Under the pieces are notes generated by a model. The model had not been told where the DNA came from, ran no database searches, and worked only from the letters and a program-made list of their open reading frames with translations. The position numbers were made by a program, and so were the translations under genes. 63,353 nucleotides of DNA from Balneolaceae bacterium (lineage in GTDB: Bacteria; Bacteroidota; Rhodothermia; Balneolales; Balneolaceae): positions 1 to 63,353 of the forward strand of contig JAFIFB010000122.1 of the NCBI GenBank assembly GCA_020832285.1, given 5' to 3'. This document shows, one piece after another, positions 18,832 to 27,275 of this stretch. The stretch's first letter is position 1, and each line of letters starts with the position of its first letter.

Positions 18832-19425
18832 TTATGTTGAAGCCCTTGCGGCCCGTCTTTCCAAACTTTGCATCAGTGCATCAAAGCCCCTCTGCCTGAT
18901 GATGCTTTGAAATTGTCTGTTATAGGATTCTGCAGTAGATACATCATCAATCGTCATATCAACAATCATCCATTCACCATTGCGTCGCTCCATATCATAA
19001 TCAACCGGAGTCCTTACATTTTCGAGCTGAGCGATGGTTTTGACATGCGCCTGATCTCCGTTGACCTGAATATCTTCATATGTGACTTCGGCCCGGTAGA
19101 TATCCAGCCTGTTCATGGAGTTGTCACGAATGATCGTGGAGAAGAGGGATACAAATTTCTCCCTTTCTTCACTGCTAATTTCATCATAAGTATTTCCAAG
19201 TGCAAATTGTGCCATTGCCCTGTAGTCAACCACATCATTAATGATATCTTTCAACTGATCCCGCTGCTCCTGAGTGTATTCAGTTCCTTCGGGGCCAAGC
19301 AGTTCTTTAATCTCTTCATCCCGATCTACAAGCATCGACCTGATCTCATTTGTAGCTGATTGAGCTGAAAGAAAGCTTGTAAATCCAAAAAGCACTATCA
19401 ACAGGGTTATTATTTTCTTATTCAT
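18832..19425 (-). CDS. MlaC/Ttg2D family phospholipid-binding periplasmic protein
   Basis: This 197-residue protein has a Sec signal peptide (MNKKIITLLIVLFGFTSFLSAQS). The mature part matches the MlaC/toluene-tolerance family: FALGNTYDEISSEEREKFVSLFSTIIRDN near 85-110, and later VDYDMERRNGEWMIVDMTIDDVSTAESYNRQFQSII. MlaC carries phospholipids between the outer and inner membranes. It starts 6 bp after the TolC-like gene, so it is in its operon. The MlaE, MlaF and MlaD partners are not in this window, which makes the pairing with TolC of interest. Confidence 0.88.
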   Translation of the reverse strand: MNKKIITLLIVLFGFTSFLSAQSATNEIRSMLVDRDEEIKELLGPEGTEYTQEQRDQLKDIINDVVDYRAMAQFALGNTYDEISSEEREKFVSLFSTIIRDNSMNRLDIYRAEVTYEDIQVNGDQAHVKTIAQLENVRTPVDYDMERRNGEWMIVDMTIDDVSTAESYNRQFQSIIRQRGFDALMQSLERRAARAST

Positions 19426-19431
19426 AATCTT

Positions 19432-20832
19432 CTAATTATTTATTATCAACTGATGAATGGGTATGCCGCCCGCTTTATAGAGAGCCGCAACCTTTTTATT
19501 CAAATCAAAGATATTTTGTTTCAACTCGAGCCGTAATTCAAGCTCTTTTTGTACAGATTCAAGGAGATCTTCAATATCTCCGAAACCAATATCATAATTT
19601 AACTGCTCATTTCGAACCCAGTTCCGTGCCGTAGTGAGTGCCTGACGGGTTTGCCTTACTTTTGCATCGGCTACAACAGCGTCCCTGTATCGTTCATTCA
19701 GATCCAGTACAATACCATCTGTTACAGCTTTGTGCAAATCGTTTACACGCCTGTACTCTATTTCGGCTCGCTCTACAGTATTTCTTGTACTTGAAAAATT
19801 CAGGTTTTGACGAATACCGACTCCCACCGCACCCGAAGCATAATTCGTACTATTGATAATAAACGGATTGGTTTGACGCGGCCTGTTGGGTGTGTGTGCA
19901 AAACTTCCGGAGATACCAAGAAATACCATTGGGTACTGCTGTGCACGGGCAGCATCAACGCTTTTCCTCATCGCATCAATCCCCGATTCCACACCTCTGA
20001 GCTCAGGACGGCCCTGCATCGCCAGCTGCTCATAGTATTCATAATTCTCCAGTTCAAATGCCACTGCATCGAGAAAGCTTTCTTCCGGGATATAAGTCAC
20101 AGAAGCATCGGCCTGAAGAGCATAATTCCAAACCCTTTTCACAAAATCAAGGCTCTGCTTAACTTCAACCTTCTGAACCTCAAATTCGGTCTGCAGAATT
20201 TCAAATTTAAAAATGTCAGATTCTTTCAGGTCGGGATCTCCTTCATCCCGCATTCGCTGGAGGGTCCGTTCCACCTGGTCAATTTCACTGCTTGCCTCAT
20301 CCATGATTCTTGAAACTTCGAGAGCCAGCAGATAACTGTAATAAAGTTCGTATAATTGCAGTTCGGCTTCAGCTTTCACAGCATCAAACTGAAATTCAGC
20401 AGCTTTTGCCCCAGACTCAGCGGCACTGATAGCGTTTTTAACAGCCCCCCAGCTAAATACCGGCTGTACTGCACTAAGTTCTGCCCGAGTAAAAATTGCC
20501 CAGTCTTCCCAGTCATTTTCCAGATTCGGATCCAGGTAAAGGCGCCCCTCCGGCAACGGCTCACTGCCCGGTCGCTGACGAACTCCGGGTATTACACCGT
20601 GTTGAGAACTTAGCTCAATCCGTGGCAGAAACCGCTGATTGCGAGCCATATCAGCTCTGTTATCTGCCAGGTCAACTGCACGCCCTTCATAAGCTACTTG
20701 TCCCGAAGCCTCCAGCCCTCTTTCTATAAATTCGCTTAGATTTACTTGTAAAGTATCCTGTGCAATTGCCGTGCTGCAAAAGAAGAGAAAGGATAAAAAC
20801 CCTAATATCAGGTTTAAGAATCGTTGCTTCAT
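19432..20832 (-). CDS. TolC-family outer-membrane efflux protein
   Basis: This 466-residue protein has a signal peptide ending near STAIAQ. Long amphipathic helices follow in two structural repeats (SEFIERGLEASGQ... and ESGAKAAEFQFDAVKAEAELQLYELYYSYLLAL...) with the two strand-rich barrel segments typical of TolC. Its C-terminal half has YRDAVVADAKVRQTRQALTTARNWVRNEQL. It is likely the outer-membrane channel for a type I or RND export system. It is the promoter-proximal gene of the TolC-MlaC-GT series. Confidence 0.88.
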   Translation of the reverse strand: MKQRFLNLILGFLSFLFFCSTAIAQDTLQVNLSEFIERGLEASGQVAYEGRAVDLADNRADMARNQRFLPRIELSSQHGVIPGVRQRPGSEPLPEGRLYLDPNLENDWEDWAIFTRAELSAVQPVFSWGAVKNAISAAESGAKAAEFQFDAVKAEAELQLYELYYSYLLALEVSRIMDEASSEIDQVERTLQRMRDEGDPDLKESDIFKFEILQTEFEVQKVEVKQSLDFVKRVWNYALQADASVTYIPEESFLDAVAFELENYEYYEQLAMQGRPELRGVESGIDAMRKSVDAARAQQYPMVFLGISGSFAHTPNRPRQTNPFIINSTNYASGAVGVGIRQNLNFSSTRNTVERAEIEYRRVNDLHKAVTDGIVLDLNERYRDAVVADAKVRQTRQALTTARNWVRNEQLNYDIGFGDIEDLLESVQKELELRLELKQNIFDLNKKVAALYKAGGIPIHQLIINN

Positions 20833-20899
20833 TTCTATGGAATGTATGATTTTTTATTATTAAGCCTCAAACGAACAAACCACAGCTTTATTTAAAAGA

Positions 20900-20936
20900 A
20901 AAGCCTCAACAAGGTTGAGGCTCTGTAAACGAAAAA
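20900..20936 (-). terminator. Rho-independent terminator upstream of the TolC operon
   Basis: The perfect 9-bp stem AGCCTCAAC (20902-20910)/GTTGAGGCT (20914-20922) has a 3-nt loop. On the minus strand it is followed by TTTTCTTTT. It would end transcripts from the tRNA-Ser/GIY-YIG region before the TolC gene. Confidence 0.8.
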
Positions 20937-20982
20937 ATGCTTTCACTGCTTAACCCGATGATTAATATTCATCGGTAAAATG

Positions 20983-21057
20983 GCGGAGGGTGAGGGATTC
21001 TCCCGAAGGGATCCCTTTGGGGGAACCCACCGGAGACCGTGAAGCCTCCATTCTATA
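20983..21057 (-). repeat. tRNA-Ser 3'-fragment copy 1 (distal) with T-loop insertion
   Basis: 75 bp identical to 21386-21460. On the minus strand it reads as the variable arm, T-arm and 3' acceptor strand of the tRNA-Ser at 21487-21573. A 22-nt insertion sits in the T-loop (20997-21022 region) and one T-stem mismatch is present. It lacks the D-arm, anticodon and 5' acceptor, so it cannot be a working tRNA. This copy is followed directly by CCA, which neither the other copy nor the real tRNA gene has. Confidence 0.9.
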
Positions 21058-21105
21058 TCATTATATCTTCAATCAAAGAAAAAAATTTACGTAACTAAAA
21101 CCGCT

Positions 21106-21348
21106 TCATATAATCTTTCTTTGCTTTAAAAACCTGTATCCTTCTATGCTTTTAAAAAAAAGTTCTCGTCTGAAAGCCTCAGATTTCGTTTCAAACTCTT
21201 CATGATAAATCAATTCCCAAGGTCTGCCCCCCTTCGTACTACGGACTTTCCCGGAATTATGATCTTTCAGACGTTCCTCAAGATTCCCAGAATGCCCATA
21301 ATAGTGCCGATGAGTTGATTGACTGCGTAGGATGTAAACAAAATACAA
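21106..21348 (-). CDS. GIY-YIG nuclease family protein (COG2827-like)
   Basis: This 80-residue single-domain protein has VYI at 4-6 and YYG at 16-18, the GIY and YIG positions. Arg26 and His30 follow (NLEERLKDHNSG), and Glu62 lies in the metal-binding helix (RRELFFKS). All key GIY-YIG catalytic positions are therefore present. The family includes small stand-alone DNA endonucleases related to homing enzymes and to the UvrC N-terminus. The gene lies between two identical 75-bp fragments of tRNA-Ser and starts 37 bp after one of them. It has no extra DNA-binding domain. A role in mobility of the tRNA-derived unit is inference. Confidence 0.9.
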   Translation of the reverse strand: MYFVYILRSQSTHRHYYGHSGNLEERLKDHNSGKVRSTKGGRPWELIYHEEFETKSEAFRRELFFKSIEGYRFLKQRKII

Positions 21349-21385
21349 AACAATACAACAGTTTATTTTTCAAAATATCAAAGTA

Positions 21386-21460
21386 GCGGAGGGTGAGGGA
21401 TTCTCCCGAAGGGATCCCTTTGGGGGAACCCACCGGAGACCGTGAAGCCTCCATTCTATA
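21386..21460 (-). repeat. tRNA-Ser 3'-fragment copy 2 (proximal) with T-loop insertion
   Basis: 75 bp identical to copy 1. It lies 26 bp beyond the 3' end of the intact tRNA-Ser and 37 bp ahead of the GIY-YIG start. The 22-nt insertion TCCCGAAGGGATCCCTTTGG plus GG is nearly its own reverse complement and splits TTC from GAAT in the T-loop. Confidence 0.9.
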
Positions 21461-21486
21461 ATTTGTTTCATAATAAATATAATAAG

Positions 21487-21573
21487 CGGAGGGTGAGGGA
21501 TTCGAACCCCCGGAGACCGTGAAGCCTCAACGGTTTTCAAGACCGCCGCATTCGACCACTCTGCCAACCCTCC
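21487..21573 (-). tRNA. tRNA-Ser(UGA)
   Basis: 87 nt. The acceptor stem is GGAGGGT/ACCCTCC with discriminator G. The D-arm is GCAGAGTGGTCGAATGC, and the anticodon stem GCGGT/ACCGT carries the loop CTTGAAA, so the anticodon is TGA. The long class II variable arm TGAGGCTTCACGGTCTC is typical of Ser, and the T-loop is TTCGAAT. CCA is not encoded. Confidence 0.97.
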
Positions 21574-21683
21574 AAATTGATCAAGAAGGAAAAATAACAA
21601 TAAAAATTGTCAGATAGTAACTCTCTTAGACTATTTCTATGATATTTTAAACTTTATAATGAATAAGAAGTAATATCTAATGA

Positions 21684-22577
21684 TTATTGATCTTCGAGTG
21701 CTGCTGCGCCCGACACGATTTCGGAAATTTCGGTTGTAATGGCACTCTGTCGAGCCTGATTGTACTTGAGGCGTAAATCTTGTTCAAGCTCTTTTGCATT
21801 TTCTGTAGCATTATCCATCGCTGCCATTCTTGCACCTTGCTCCGAGGCATTCGATTCCAGAACAGCCTTCCATAACTGCATATTTAAATGAACTGGTAAA
21901 ATACGTTTGAGTATTGTTTCAGCATCAGGCTCATAGATGTAATCGATAAATTCATCAGCCGATGAGTCATTATTTTCATCAAATGCTTCTGTATTTAATG
22001 GAAGAACATCAACCACCAATCGATTCTGAGTGATTACCGTCTTGAATTCATTAAAAGCAATCAACACTTTGTCGTATGTACCGCTTGCAAATGCATCGGT
22101 TGCTGCCGTCATGATGGCAGAGGTGTCCTCATAGTTAAGATTATCAAAAAAGCCAATGTGCGATTCAACAACATTATAATTTCGCTTTTTAAAATATCCG
22201 TCTGCCTTCCGCCCAATTGTAACAAGATCCAGTTTTCCGTCCTGGTTCAACTTAAACAGATTTTCAGCAATGTAGTTCTCAACTACTCTGAAAAGGTTAT
22301 TGTTAAAACCTCCACAAAGACCGCGGTCAGATCCAACCACTATCATCACCACTCTTTGAATATCTTCTGGCTGACGAAGCAGTTTATATTCAGCACTATT
22401 TCCGGAAACCAGTCTGCTTACCACATCCCGCATTTTTTGAGCGTAAGGACGAGTGGCTGCCATTCTCTGCTGAGCCTTCCTCAGCCTTGCTGCAGCCACC
22501 ATTTTCATCGCTTTGGTAATCTGCTGGGTATTCTTAATAGATGAAATCCGATTGCGTATGTCTCGCAGATTGGCCAT
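21684..22577 (-). CDS. atpG: F1F0 ATP synthase subunit gamma
   Basis: This 297-residue central-stalk subunit has the conserved N-terminal helix ANLRDIRNRISSIKNTQQITKAMKMVAAARLRKAQ. The middle strand is VVMIVVGSDRGLCGGFNNNLFR, and the C-terminal helix is ARMAAMDNATENAKELEQDLRLKYNQARQSAITTEISEIVSGAAAL. It rotates inside the alpha3beta3 head and couples proton flow to ATP synthesis. It is the last gene of the operon and starts 4 bp after atpA. atpD (beta) and atpC (epsilon) do not follow, so they must lie elsewhere in the genome. Confidence 0.98.
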   Translation of the reverse strand: MANLRDIRNRISSIKNTQQITKAMKMVAAARLRKAQQRMAATRPYAQKMRDVVSRLVSGNSAEYKLLRQPEDIQRVVMIVVGSDRGLCGGFNNNLFRVVENYIAENLFKLNQDGKLDLVTIGRKADGYFKKRNYNVVESHIGFFDNLNYEDTSAIMTAATDAFASGTYDKVLIAFNEFKTVITQNRLVVDVLPLNTEAFDENNDSSADEFIDYIYEPDAETILKRILPVHLNMQLWKAVLESNASEQGARMAAMDNATENAKELEQDLRLKYNQARQSAITTEISEIVSGAAALEDQ

Positions 22578-22581
22578 TAGG

Positions 22582-24198
22582 TTACTCCTCTTCGGAAGCT
22601 AAAATTTGGTCGATTGTGCTTTTTGCTGTTTCTACAATTTCTGCACCAAAGGCATCATCAAGAATACCGGAATCAGCAAGCTGTTCCATCTTTTTGGAAA
22701 ACTTTGCGCCTACGATTTCAAGGAACATGTCTTCGAATTCACTGATTTTCGTAACTGGCAGCCTGTCAAGAAGACCCTCATTGTTCACTTTCAAAAGTAT
22801 GATCTGCTGATCAACAGAAAGCGGATTGTATTCCCCCTGTTTCATCAGCTCAACAGTTCGTTCGCCTCGTTTGAGCTGACGCTGTGTAGCAGCATCCAGG
22901 TCTGAACCAAATTTGGAAAATGCTTCAAGCTCACGATACTGGGCCAGATCAAGTTTCAGTGTACCTGATAATTTTTTCATCGATTTTACCTGAGCCGCAC
23001 CACCCACACGTGAAACAGAAATACCCACATCAATAGCTGGACGAATACCGGAGTTAAAGAGATCAGTATCAAGAAAAATCTGTCCGTCGGTAATCGAAAT
23101 TACGTTGGTAGGTATGTAAGCGGAAACATCACCTGCCTGTGTTTCAATAATTGGCAGAGCTGTAAGTGAACCGCCTCCTTTTACATTGGGAGCCAGTTTC
23201 TCGGGGATATTGTTCATCTGTTTGGCTACATTATCATTTTCAATGATTTTTGCAGCTCTCTCGAGCAATCGGCTGTGAAGGTAAAATACATCACCCGGAT
23301 ATGCTTCACGTCCAGGAGGCCTTCTGAGAAGCAGGGAAAGTTCACGATAAGCAACAGCCTGTTTTGACAAGTCATCATAAATAACGAGAGCATGGCGGCC
23401 CGTATCCCGAAAATATTCTCCGATAGAAGCACCTGCAAAAGGCGCAATATATCGCATTGGTGCCGTTGAACTCGCAGGAGCAGAAACCACTACAGTATAA
23501 TCAAGGGCATCATACTCTTTCAGTGTATTTACAATCGAGGCTACCGTTGAACCTTTTTGGCCAACTACAACATAAATACAGAATACAGGTTTGTCGGTAT
23601 CCTGGGTATTTTTCTGATTAATGATCGTATCAATCGCAACTGTGGTTTTTCCTGTCTGCCGGTCACCAATAATCAATTCGCGCTGCCCCCGGCCAATCGG
23701 AATTAATGAATCAATCGCCTTGATTCCAGTCTGAAGCGGCTCTGCTACCGGCTGCCGGTAAATTACACCAGGAGCTTTTCTCTCCAGCGGCAGTTCAATG
23801 GTTTCACCGGTAATGGCCCCTTTTCCGTCCATCGGCCGTCCAAGCGGGTCAATTACACGTCCAAGAACTCCATCACCTACCATAAGAGAGGCGATACTCT
23901 TGGTTCTTCTAACAGTGTGTCCCTCTTCCACAACTTTTGTGGAACCGAAAAGAACAATACCTACATTATCTTCTTCCAGGTTCAGTACCATACCCCGAAC
24001 GGGCTTGCCTTCATTATCTAAAGAATCGGGCAGTTCAACGAGTTCCCCCGCCTGTACTTTAGACAAACCGTAGACACGGGCAATACCATCTCCTACCTCG
24101 AGTACGGTACCAACATCATAAACTTCAGCTTCTCCGTCGAATCCGGAAAGTTGTTTTCGTAAAATAGCCGAAACTTCGTCAGGTCTGACTTGACTCAT
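22582..24198 (-). CDS. atpA: F1F0 ATP synthase subunit alpha
   Basis: This 538-residue subunit carries the non-catalytic nucleotide site: Walker A GDRQTGKT at 178-185 and a signature near [17 protein letters not shown]. The N-terminal beta-barrel region ([22 protein letters not shown]) and C-terminal helical bundle are complete. It is slightly longer than the usual ~510 residues at the C-terminus (ending [14 protein letters not shown]). It forms the F1 hexamer with beta. It is separated by 16 bp from atpH and 4 bp from atpG. Confidence 0.98.
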   Translation of the reverse strand: MSQVRPDEVSAILRKQLSGFDGEAEVYDVGTVLEVGDGIARVYGLSKVQAGELVELPDSLDNEGKPVRGMVLNLEEDNVGIVLFGSTKVVEEGHTVRRTKSIASLMVGDGVLGRVIDPLGRPMDGKGAITGETIELPLERKAPGVIYRQPVAEPLQTGIKAIDSLIPIGRGQRELIIGDRQTGKTTVAIDTIINQKNTQDTDKPVFCIYVVVGQKGSTVASIVNTLKEYDALDYTVVVSAPASSTAPMRYIAPFAGASIGEYFRDTGRHALVIYDDLSKQAVAYRELSLLLRRPPGREAYPGDVFYLHSRLLERAAKIIENDNVAKQMNNIPEKLAPNVKGGGSLTALPIIETQAGDVSAYIPTNVISITDGQIFLDTDLFNSGIRPAIDVGISVSRVGGAAQVKSMKKLSGTLKLDLAQYRELEAFSKFGSDLDAATQRQLKRGERTVELMKQGEYNPLSVDQQIILLKVNNEGLLDRLPVTKISEFEDMFLEIVGAKFSKKMEQLADSGILDDAFGAEIVETAKSTIDQILASEEE

Positions 24199-24214
24199 TC
24201 TATTATCCTAATTT

Positions 24215-24760
24215 TTAATCTACAGCAGCCGAGGTAAATCTTTCCTTCAGCTCATTTAATTTAAATTTAACAGAACCATCCACCACAGTGTCATCAATCC
24301 GAACCGTAAGTCCGCCGATCAGGTTTTCATCAACAGAAACGATGGCTTCAATTTTTTTTCCAGTTACCGATTCGAGCTTTTTTACAAGCATTTCAAGCTG
24401 TTCATTATCCAGCCCGGCTGATGAGGTTATCTGCACTTCGATAATGCCGTGATGATAGTTATATAACTCTATAAAGTGCCTGGTGATATCTCCGAGAAGA
24501 GGCTCTCTGCCCTTTTCCGATAATACATGGAGCAGATTAATCGACAGTTCGCTGACTTTATTCTCGAAAATAGCCTCAAGAGCCGATTTTTTTTGTTCTT
24601 TTCTTACAATCGGGCTTCGGAGAAACAGACGCAAATCAGCAGACTGATCCAGGGTATTTTGGATCAGCAGAATATCTTCTTTGGCCTTTTCGAGGCTGTC
24701 TTTTTCAAGAGCCGTGATCAAAAAAGCATTTGCGTAACGTCTTGCAGCCTTGGCTACCAT
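24215..24760 (-). CDS. atpH: F1F0 ATP synthase subunit delta
   Basis: This 181-residue peripheral-stalk subunit has the N-terminal helical domain KAARRYANAFLITALEKDSLEKAKEDI. The C-terminal family signature is GGLTVRIDDTVVDGSVKFKLNELKERF. It fixes the stalk b-subunit to the top of F1. It starts 2 bp after the atpF stop, so the pair is closely coupled. Confidence 0.96.
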   Translation of the reverse strand: MVAKAARRYANAFLITALEKDSLEKAKEDILLIQNTLDQSADLRLFLRSPIVRKEQKKSALEAIFENKVSELSINLLHVLSEKGREPLLGDITRHFIELYNYHHGIIEVQITSSAGLDNEQLEMLVKKLESVTGKKIEAIVSVDENLIGGLTVRIDDTVVDGSVKFKLNELKERFTSAAVD

Positions 24761-24762
24761 TC

Positions 24763-25281
24763 TTAATTCTTTTTAGATAAATCGTTGATAAAAGAATCAA
24801 CCAGTTTCTTGTTTTTCTCTTTATCAAGCTCCGAATGAATGATAAGTGATGCTGATTGTACGGCAAGTTCCGCCACTTCATTACGAAGTTCAGTCAAAGC
24901 ACGTTTCTTTTCCTGCTCGATAGTTTGACGTGCATCTTCAAGAATCTTGGCAGCATCTTTCTTTGCCTTTTCAATCTTCTCAGTCCGAAGAACCTCAGCA
25001 TCTTCCAAAGCCTCTTTTCTGATTTTCTGAGCTTTGATTTCAACTTCTTTAAGAGCCTTCTCATTATCTTGTGAGATCTTCTCTGCTTTCGCCAAAGCTT
25101 TTTCGGCAGATTCAAGAGAATCTTTAATCCGCTCTTCCCGCTCTTTTAAAGCGCTGTTAATGGGGGGAACCAAATATTTGTTCATCAGATACAGAAATAA
25201 CAGGGTAGATATTAATACCCATACACCAAAGCCTGTATCGAATGAGAGCAGTGCCCCCCCATTTGCCAAGAAATATTGCAT
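24763..25281 (-). CDS. atpF: F1F0 ATP synthase subunit b
   Basis: This 172-residue protein has a single N-terminal membrane helix (GFGVWVLISTLLFLYLMNKYLVPP). A long charged coiled coil follows (EREERIKDSLESAEKALAKAEKI ... AKKDAAKILEDARQTIEQEKKRAL). Subunit b is the peripheral stalk that holds the F1 head still. It lies between atpE (15 bp) and atpH (2 bp). Confidence 0.97.
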   Translation of the reverse strand: MQYFLANGGALLSFDTGFGVWVLISTLLFLYLMNKYLVPPINSALKEREERIKDSLESAEKALAKAEKISQDNEKALKEVEIKAQKIRKEALEDAEVLRTEKIEKAKKDAAKILEDARQTIEQEKKRALTELRNEVAELAVQSASLIIHSELDKEKNKKLVDSFINDLSKKN

Positions 25282-25296
25282 TTTATTTTCCTTGTT

Positions 25297-25551
<255 letters not shown>

Positions 25552-26601
25552 TTATTGAAGTTCTACTTCTTTTGTCTGTGCTACAGACGATTCATCATGA
25601 TGATGATGTTCTTCTGCAGCCATACCGATAAATACGGCCGAAAGAAGTGTAAATACATAAGCTTGTATAAGAGCTACGAGCGCTTTTAGGAAATAGAGCG
25701 CTGCGGTCAGCAATACCCAGAACACCCCTGAACCCACTCCAATAGCTGCGCCGAAGAGATCTGAAAAAATAAAAATGAGTCCCAGAATGCTCACAATCAT
25801 AATCTTGCCTGAGAGCATATTTGCAAAAAGACGTATGGCCAGCGCAAATGGTTTGGTGAAGAGCCCTAAAAATTCTACTGGTGTCAGAATGATTCTCGAC
25901 CAAGCTGGAACCCCGGGAAACATAAATACGTGCGCCCAGTAATCTTTGGTTCCGGCAAGCTGTGTAAGTACAAATGTAATTCCTGCAAGAGTTGCGGTAA
26001 CCGTAATATTTGCTGTTGCAGCCGCGCCCCAAGGCAGCAAACCGAATAAGTTTAAAAATGCGATTACCATAAAAATACTATAGAGATACGGCACATACTT
26101 CTCATGCTTGCCGTGTGGAATAAATTCTTTAGCGATATCATCCCGAATAAACACAAACAGGACCTCAAATGTATTCTGCAAGGCTCCTTTTGGTTCGGTT
26201 TTTGATCCTACACCACTCCTGTACCTTTTACCTGCCCATATGGTAATAAAAAATGTGAGCAACAGTCCAAACCACAGATAAATCAAATGCGATGTGATAG
26301 ACATATCCAGGCTAACGGGGACACCATCGGCTCTTGCGAGGCCCTCTTCACCCTGAACAAATTCTCCTGATTCTACTGCACTGTTAGTGGAACTGTAAAA
26401 ATACCACTGACCGTCAGCAAGAAGAATTCTGGGCAGATAAATCTTACCGAAAGGAATTTCAAAATAGTCGTGGTTGGTTGCTTTTCCAACTACATCAATT
26501 TCACTCTCTTGTTCATCGGATGCGTCAGCGGCTATTACAGTTGGATTAACAACCAGCAAAAGAATTATAGCGACAGCAACCCGACGCAATATTTGGCTCA
26601 T
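25552..26601 (-). CDS. atpB: F1F0 ATP synthase subunit a
   Basis: This 349-residue protein has an extra N-terminal signal-like helix and a ~80-residue periplasmic segment before the usual five or six membrane helices, as in Bacteroidota-type a subunits. The essential Arg is at about 257 in LAIRLFANMLSGKIM, and the helix-5 region has ALVALIQAYVFTLLSAVFIGMA. The C-terminus carries a natural HHHH run. It forms the proton half-channels beside the c-ring. It starts 21 bp after the small membrane protein gene. Confidence 0.97.
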   Translation of the reverse strand: MSQILRRVAVAIILLLVVNPTVIAADASDEQESEIDVVGKATNHDYFEIPFGKIYLPRILLADGQWYFYSSTNSAVESGEFVQGEEGLARADGVPVSLDMSITSHLIYLWFGLLLTFFITIWAGKRYRSGVGSKTEPKGALQNTFEVLFVFIRDDIAKEFIPHGKHEKYVPYLYSIFMVIAFLNLFGLLPWGAAATANITVTATLAGITFVLTQLAGTKDYWAHVFMFPGVPAWSRIILTPVEFLGLFTKPFALAIRLFANMLSGKIMIVSILGLIFIFSDLFGAAIGVGSGVFWVLLTAALYFLKALVALIQAYVFTLLSAVFIGMAAEEHHHHDESSVAQTKEVELQ

Positions 26602-26622
26602 GCTAAAATGACCTGTGAGTAA

Positions 26623-26973
26623 TTAGTTAGACAATTTACGATTTAGAAAAATCACTTCGTTTACAGAATGGAAAATATAAGAAATAATAAAACTAACAGT
26701 AAAGCCAAATTCGTCAATTTTTGTCAGAATCATAATTGCAACAAAGATAGCACAAACAATCAGAAAACGAATAAACAAGCTAAGAAAGTAAATGTTGGTA
26801 AATTGCTTTTCAGATGCATTCTTCGTGATTGATGTAGAAATGAAATGAATTATTACGGTTAACATTCCCAGTGAATACCCAATCAGCCAGGCTACAGTTT
26901 CATCTTCTGAAAGCAGGTAGGCAACAATGAGGTTGAGAAGAGCAAAAAAAAGTGTAGAAATGCGAATATTCAT
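26623..26973 (-). CDS. Small membrane protein in the atp operon (AtpI-like position)
   Basis: This 116-residue protein has four predicted helices (ISTLFFALLNLIVAYLL, WLIGYSLGMLTVIIHFI, FLSLFIRFLIVCAIFVAIMIL, FTVSFIISYIFHSVNEVIF). Its size and its place between the AtpZ-like gene and atpB match the AtpI-type proteins that aid c-ring assembly. I cannot see a decisive sequence motif, so the assignment rests mainly on position. Confidence 0.65.
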   Translation of the reverse strand: MNIRISTLFFALLNLIVAYLLSEDETVAWLIGYSLGMLTVIIHFISTSITKNASEKQFTNIYFLSLFIRFLIVCAIFVAIMILTKIDEFGFTVSFIISYIFHSVNEVIFLNRKLSN

Positions 26974-27003
26974 GGGAAGTTTAAACCCATCCTTAGGGGC
27001 GGG

Positions 27004-27252
27004 TTAGTCGGGCTTGTTTAAATTCCGAATCATTCTTGCAAAAATGGCAATCATAAGAACAATTCCCAAAAGAACACCACAAAAAAATAACCAGGGAGAA
27101 GTATTATAACGGACATCAAGCCAATAGCCAAGTAGTATTGGGAGAGAAAAAGCCACTGCAATTTCTCCTCCCAAACTAAGATACTCAAGATATTTTTTTT
27201 GATTAGACGTATTTAAAAATATCTGATCTTTTCAGCTTGCTGTTTTCAACAT
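27004..27252 (-). pseudogene. AtpZ/AtpI-like gene with an in-frame UGA after the ATG
   Basis: The segment 27231-27004 reads KDQIFLNTSNQKKYLEYL and on to a two-helix hairpin (EIAVAFSLPILLGYWLDVRY, SPWLFFCGVLLGIVLMIAIFARM) ending NLNKPD-stop. This is the AtpZ/AtpI family, with its glycine/Trp-Leu-Asp loop intact. The only in-frame ATG (27252-27250) gives MLKTAS and then TGA at 27234-27232. Without it no ATG, GTG or TTG is available before the first helix. Either it starts at a rare codon (ATA at 27222) or the 5' end is broken. The helices are well kept, which argues for expression. Confidence 0.6.
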
Positions 27253-27275
27253 TATTATGAAGGCAAACAGTCTAA

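Noticed and set aside
20997-21022. GGATCC in the T-loop insertion as a cloning artefact
   Set aside because: It occurs twice within 75 identical bases that also match native tRNA sequence, so a linker artefact is unlikely.
21370-21600. Open frame of 76 codons on the minus strand reading GLAEWSNAAVLKTVEASRSPG
   Set aside because: It is the translation of the tRNA-Ser gene and the adjacent fragment, not a protein gene.
25588-25605. HHHH run near the AtpB C-terminus as an engineered tag
   Set aside because: It lies inside a native operon followed by further residues, in an acidic/His tail. Natural variation.
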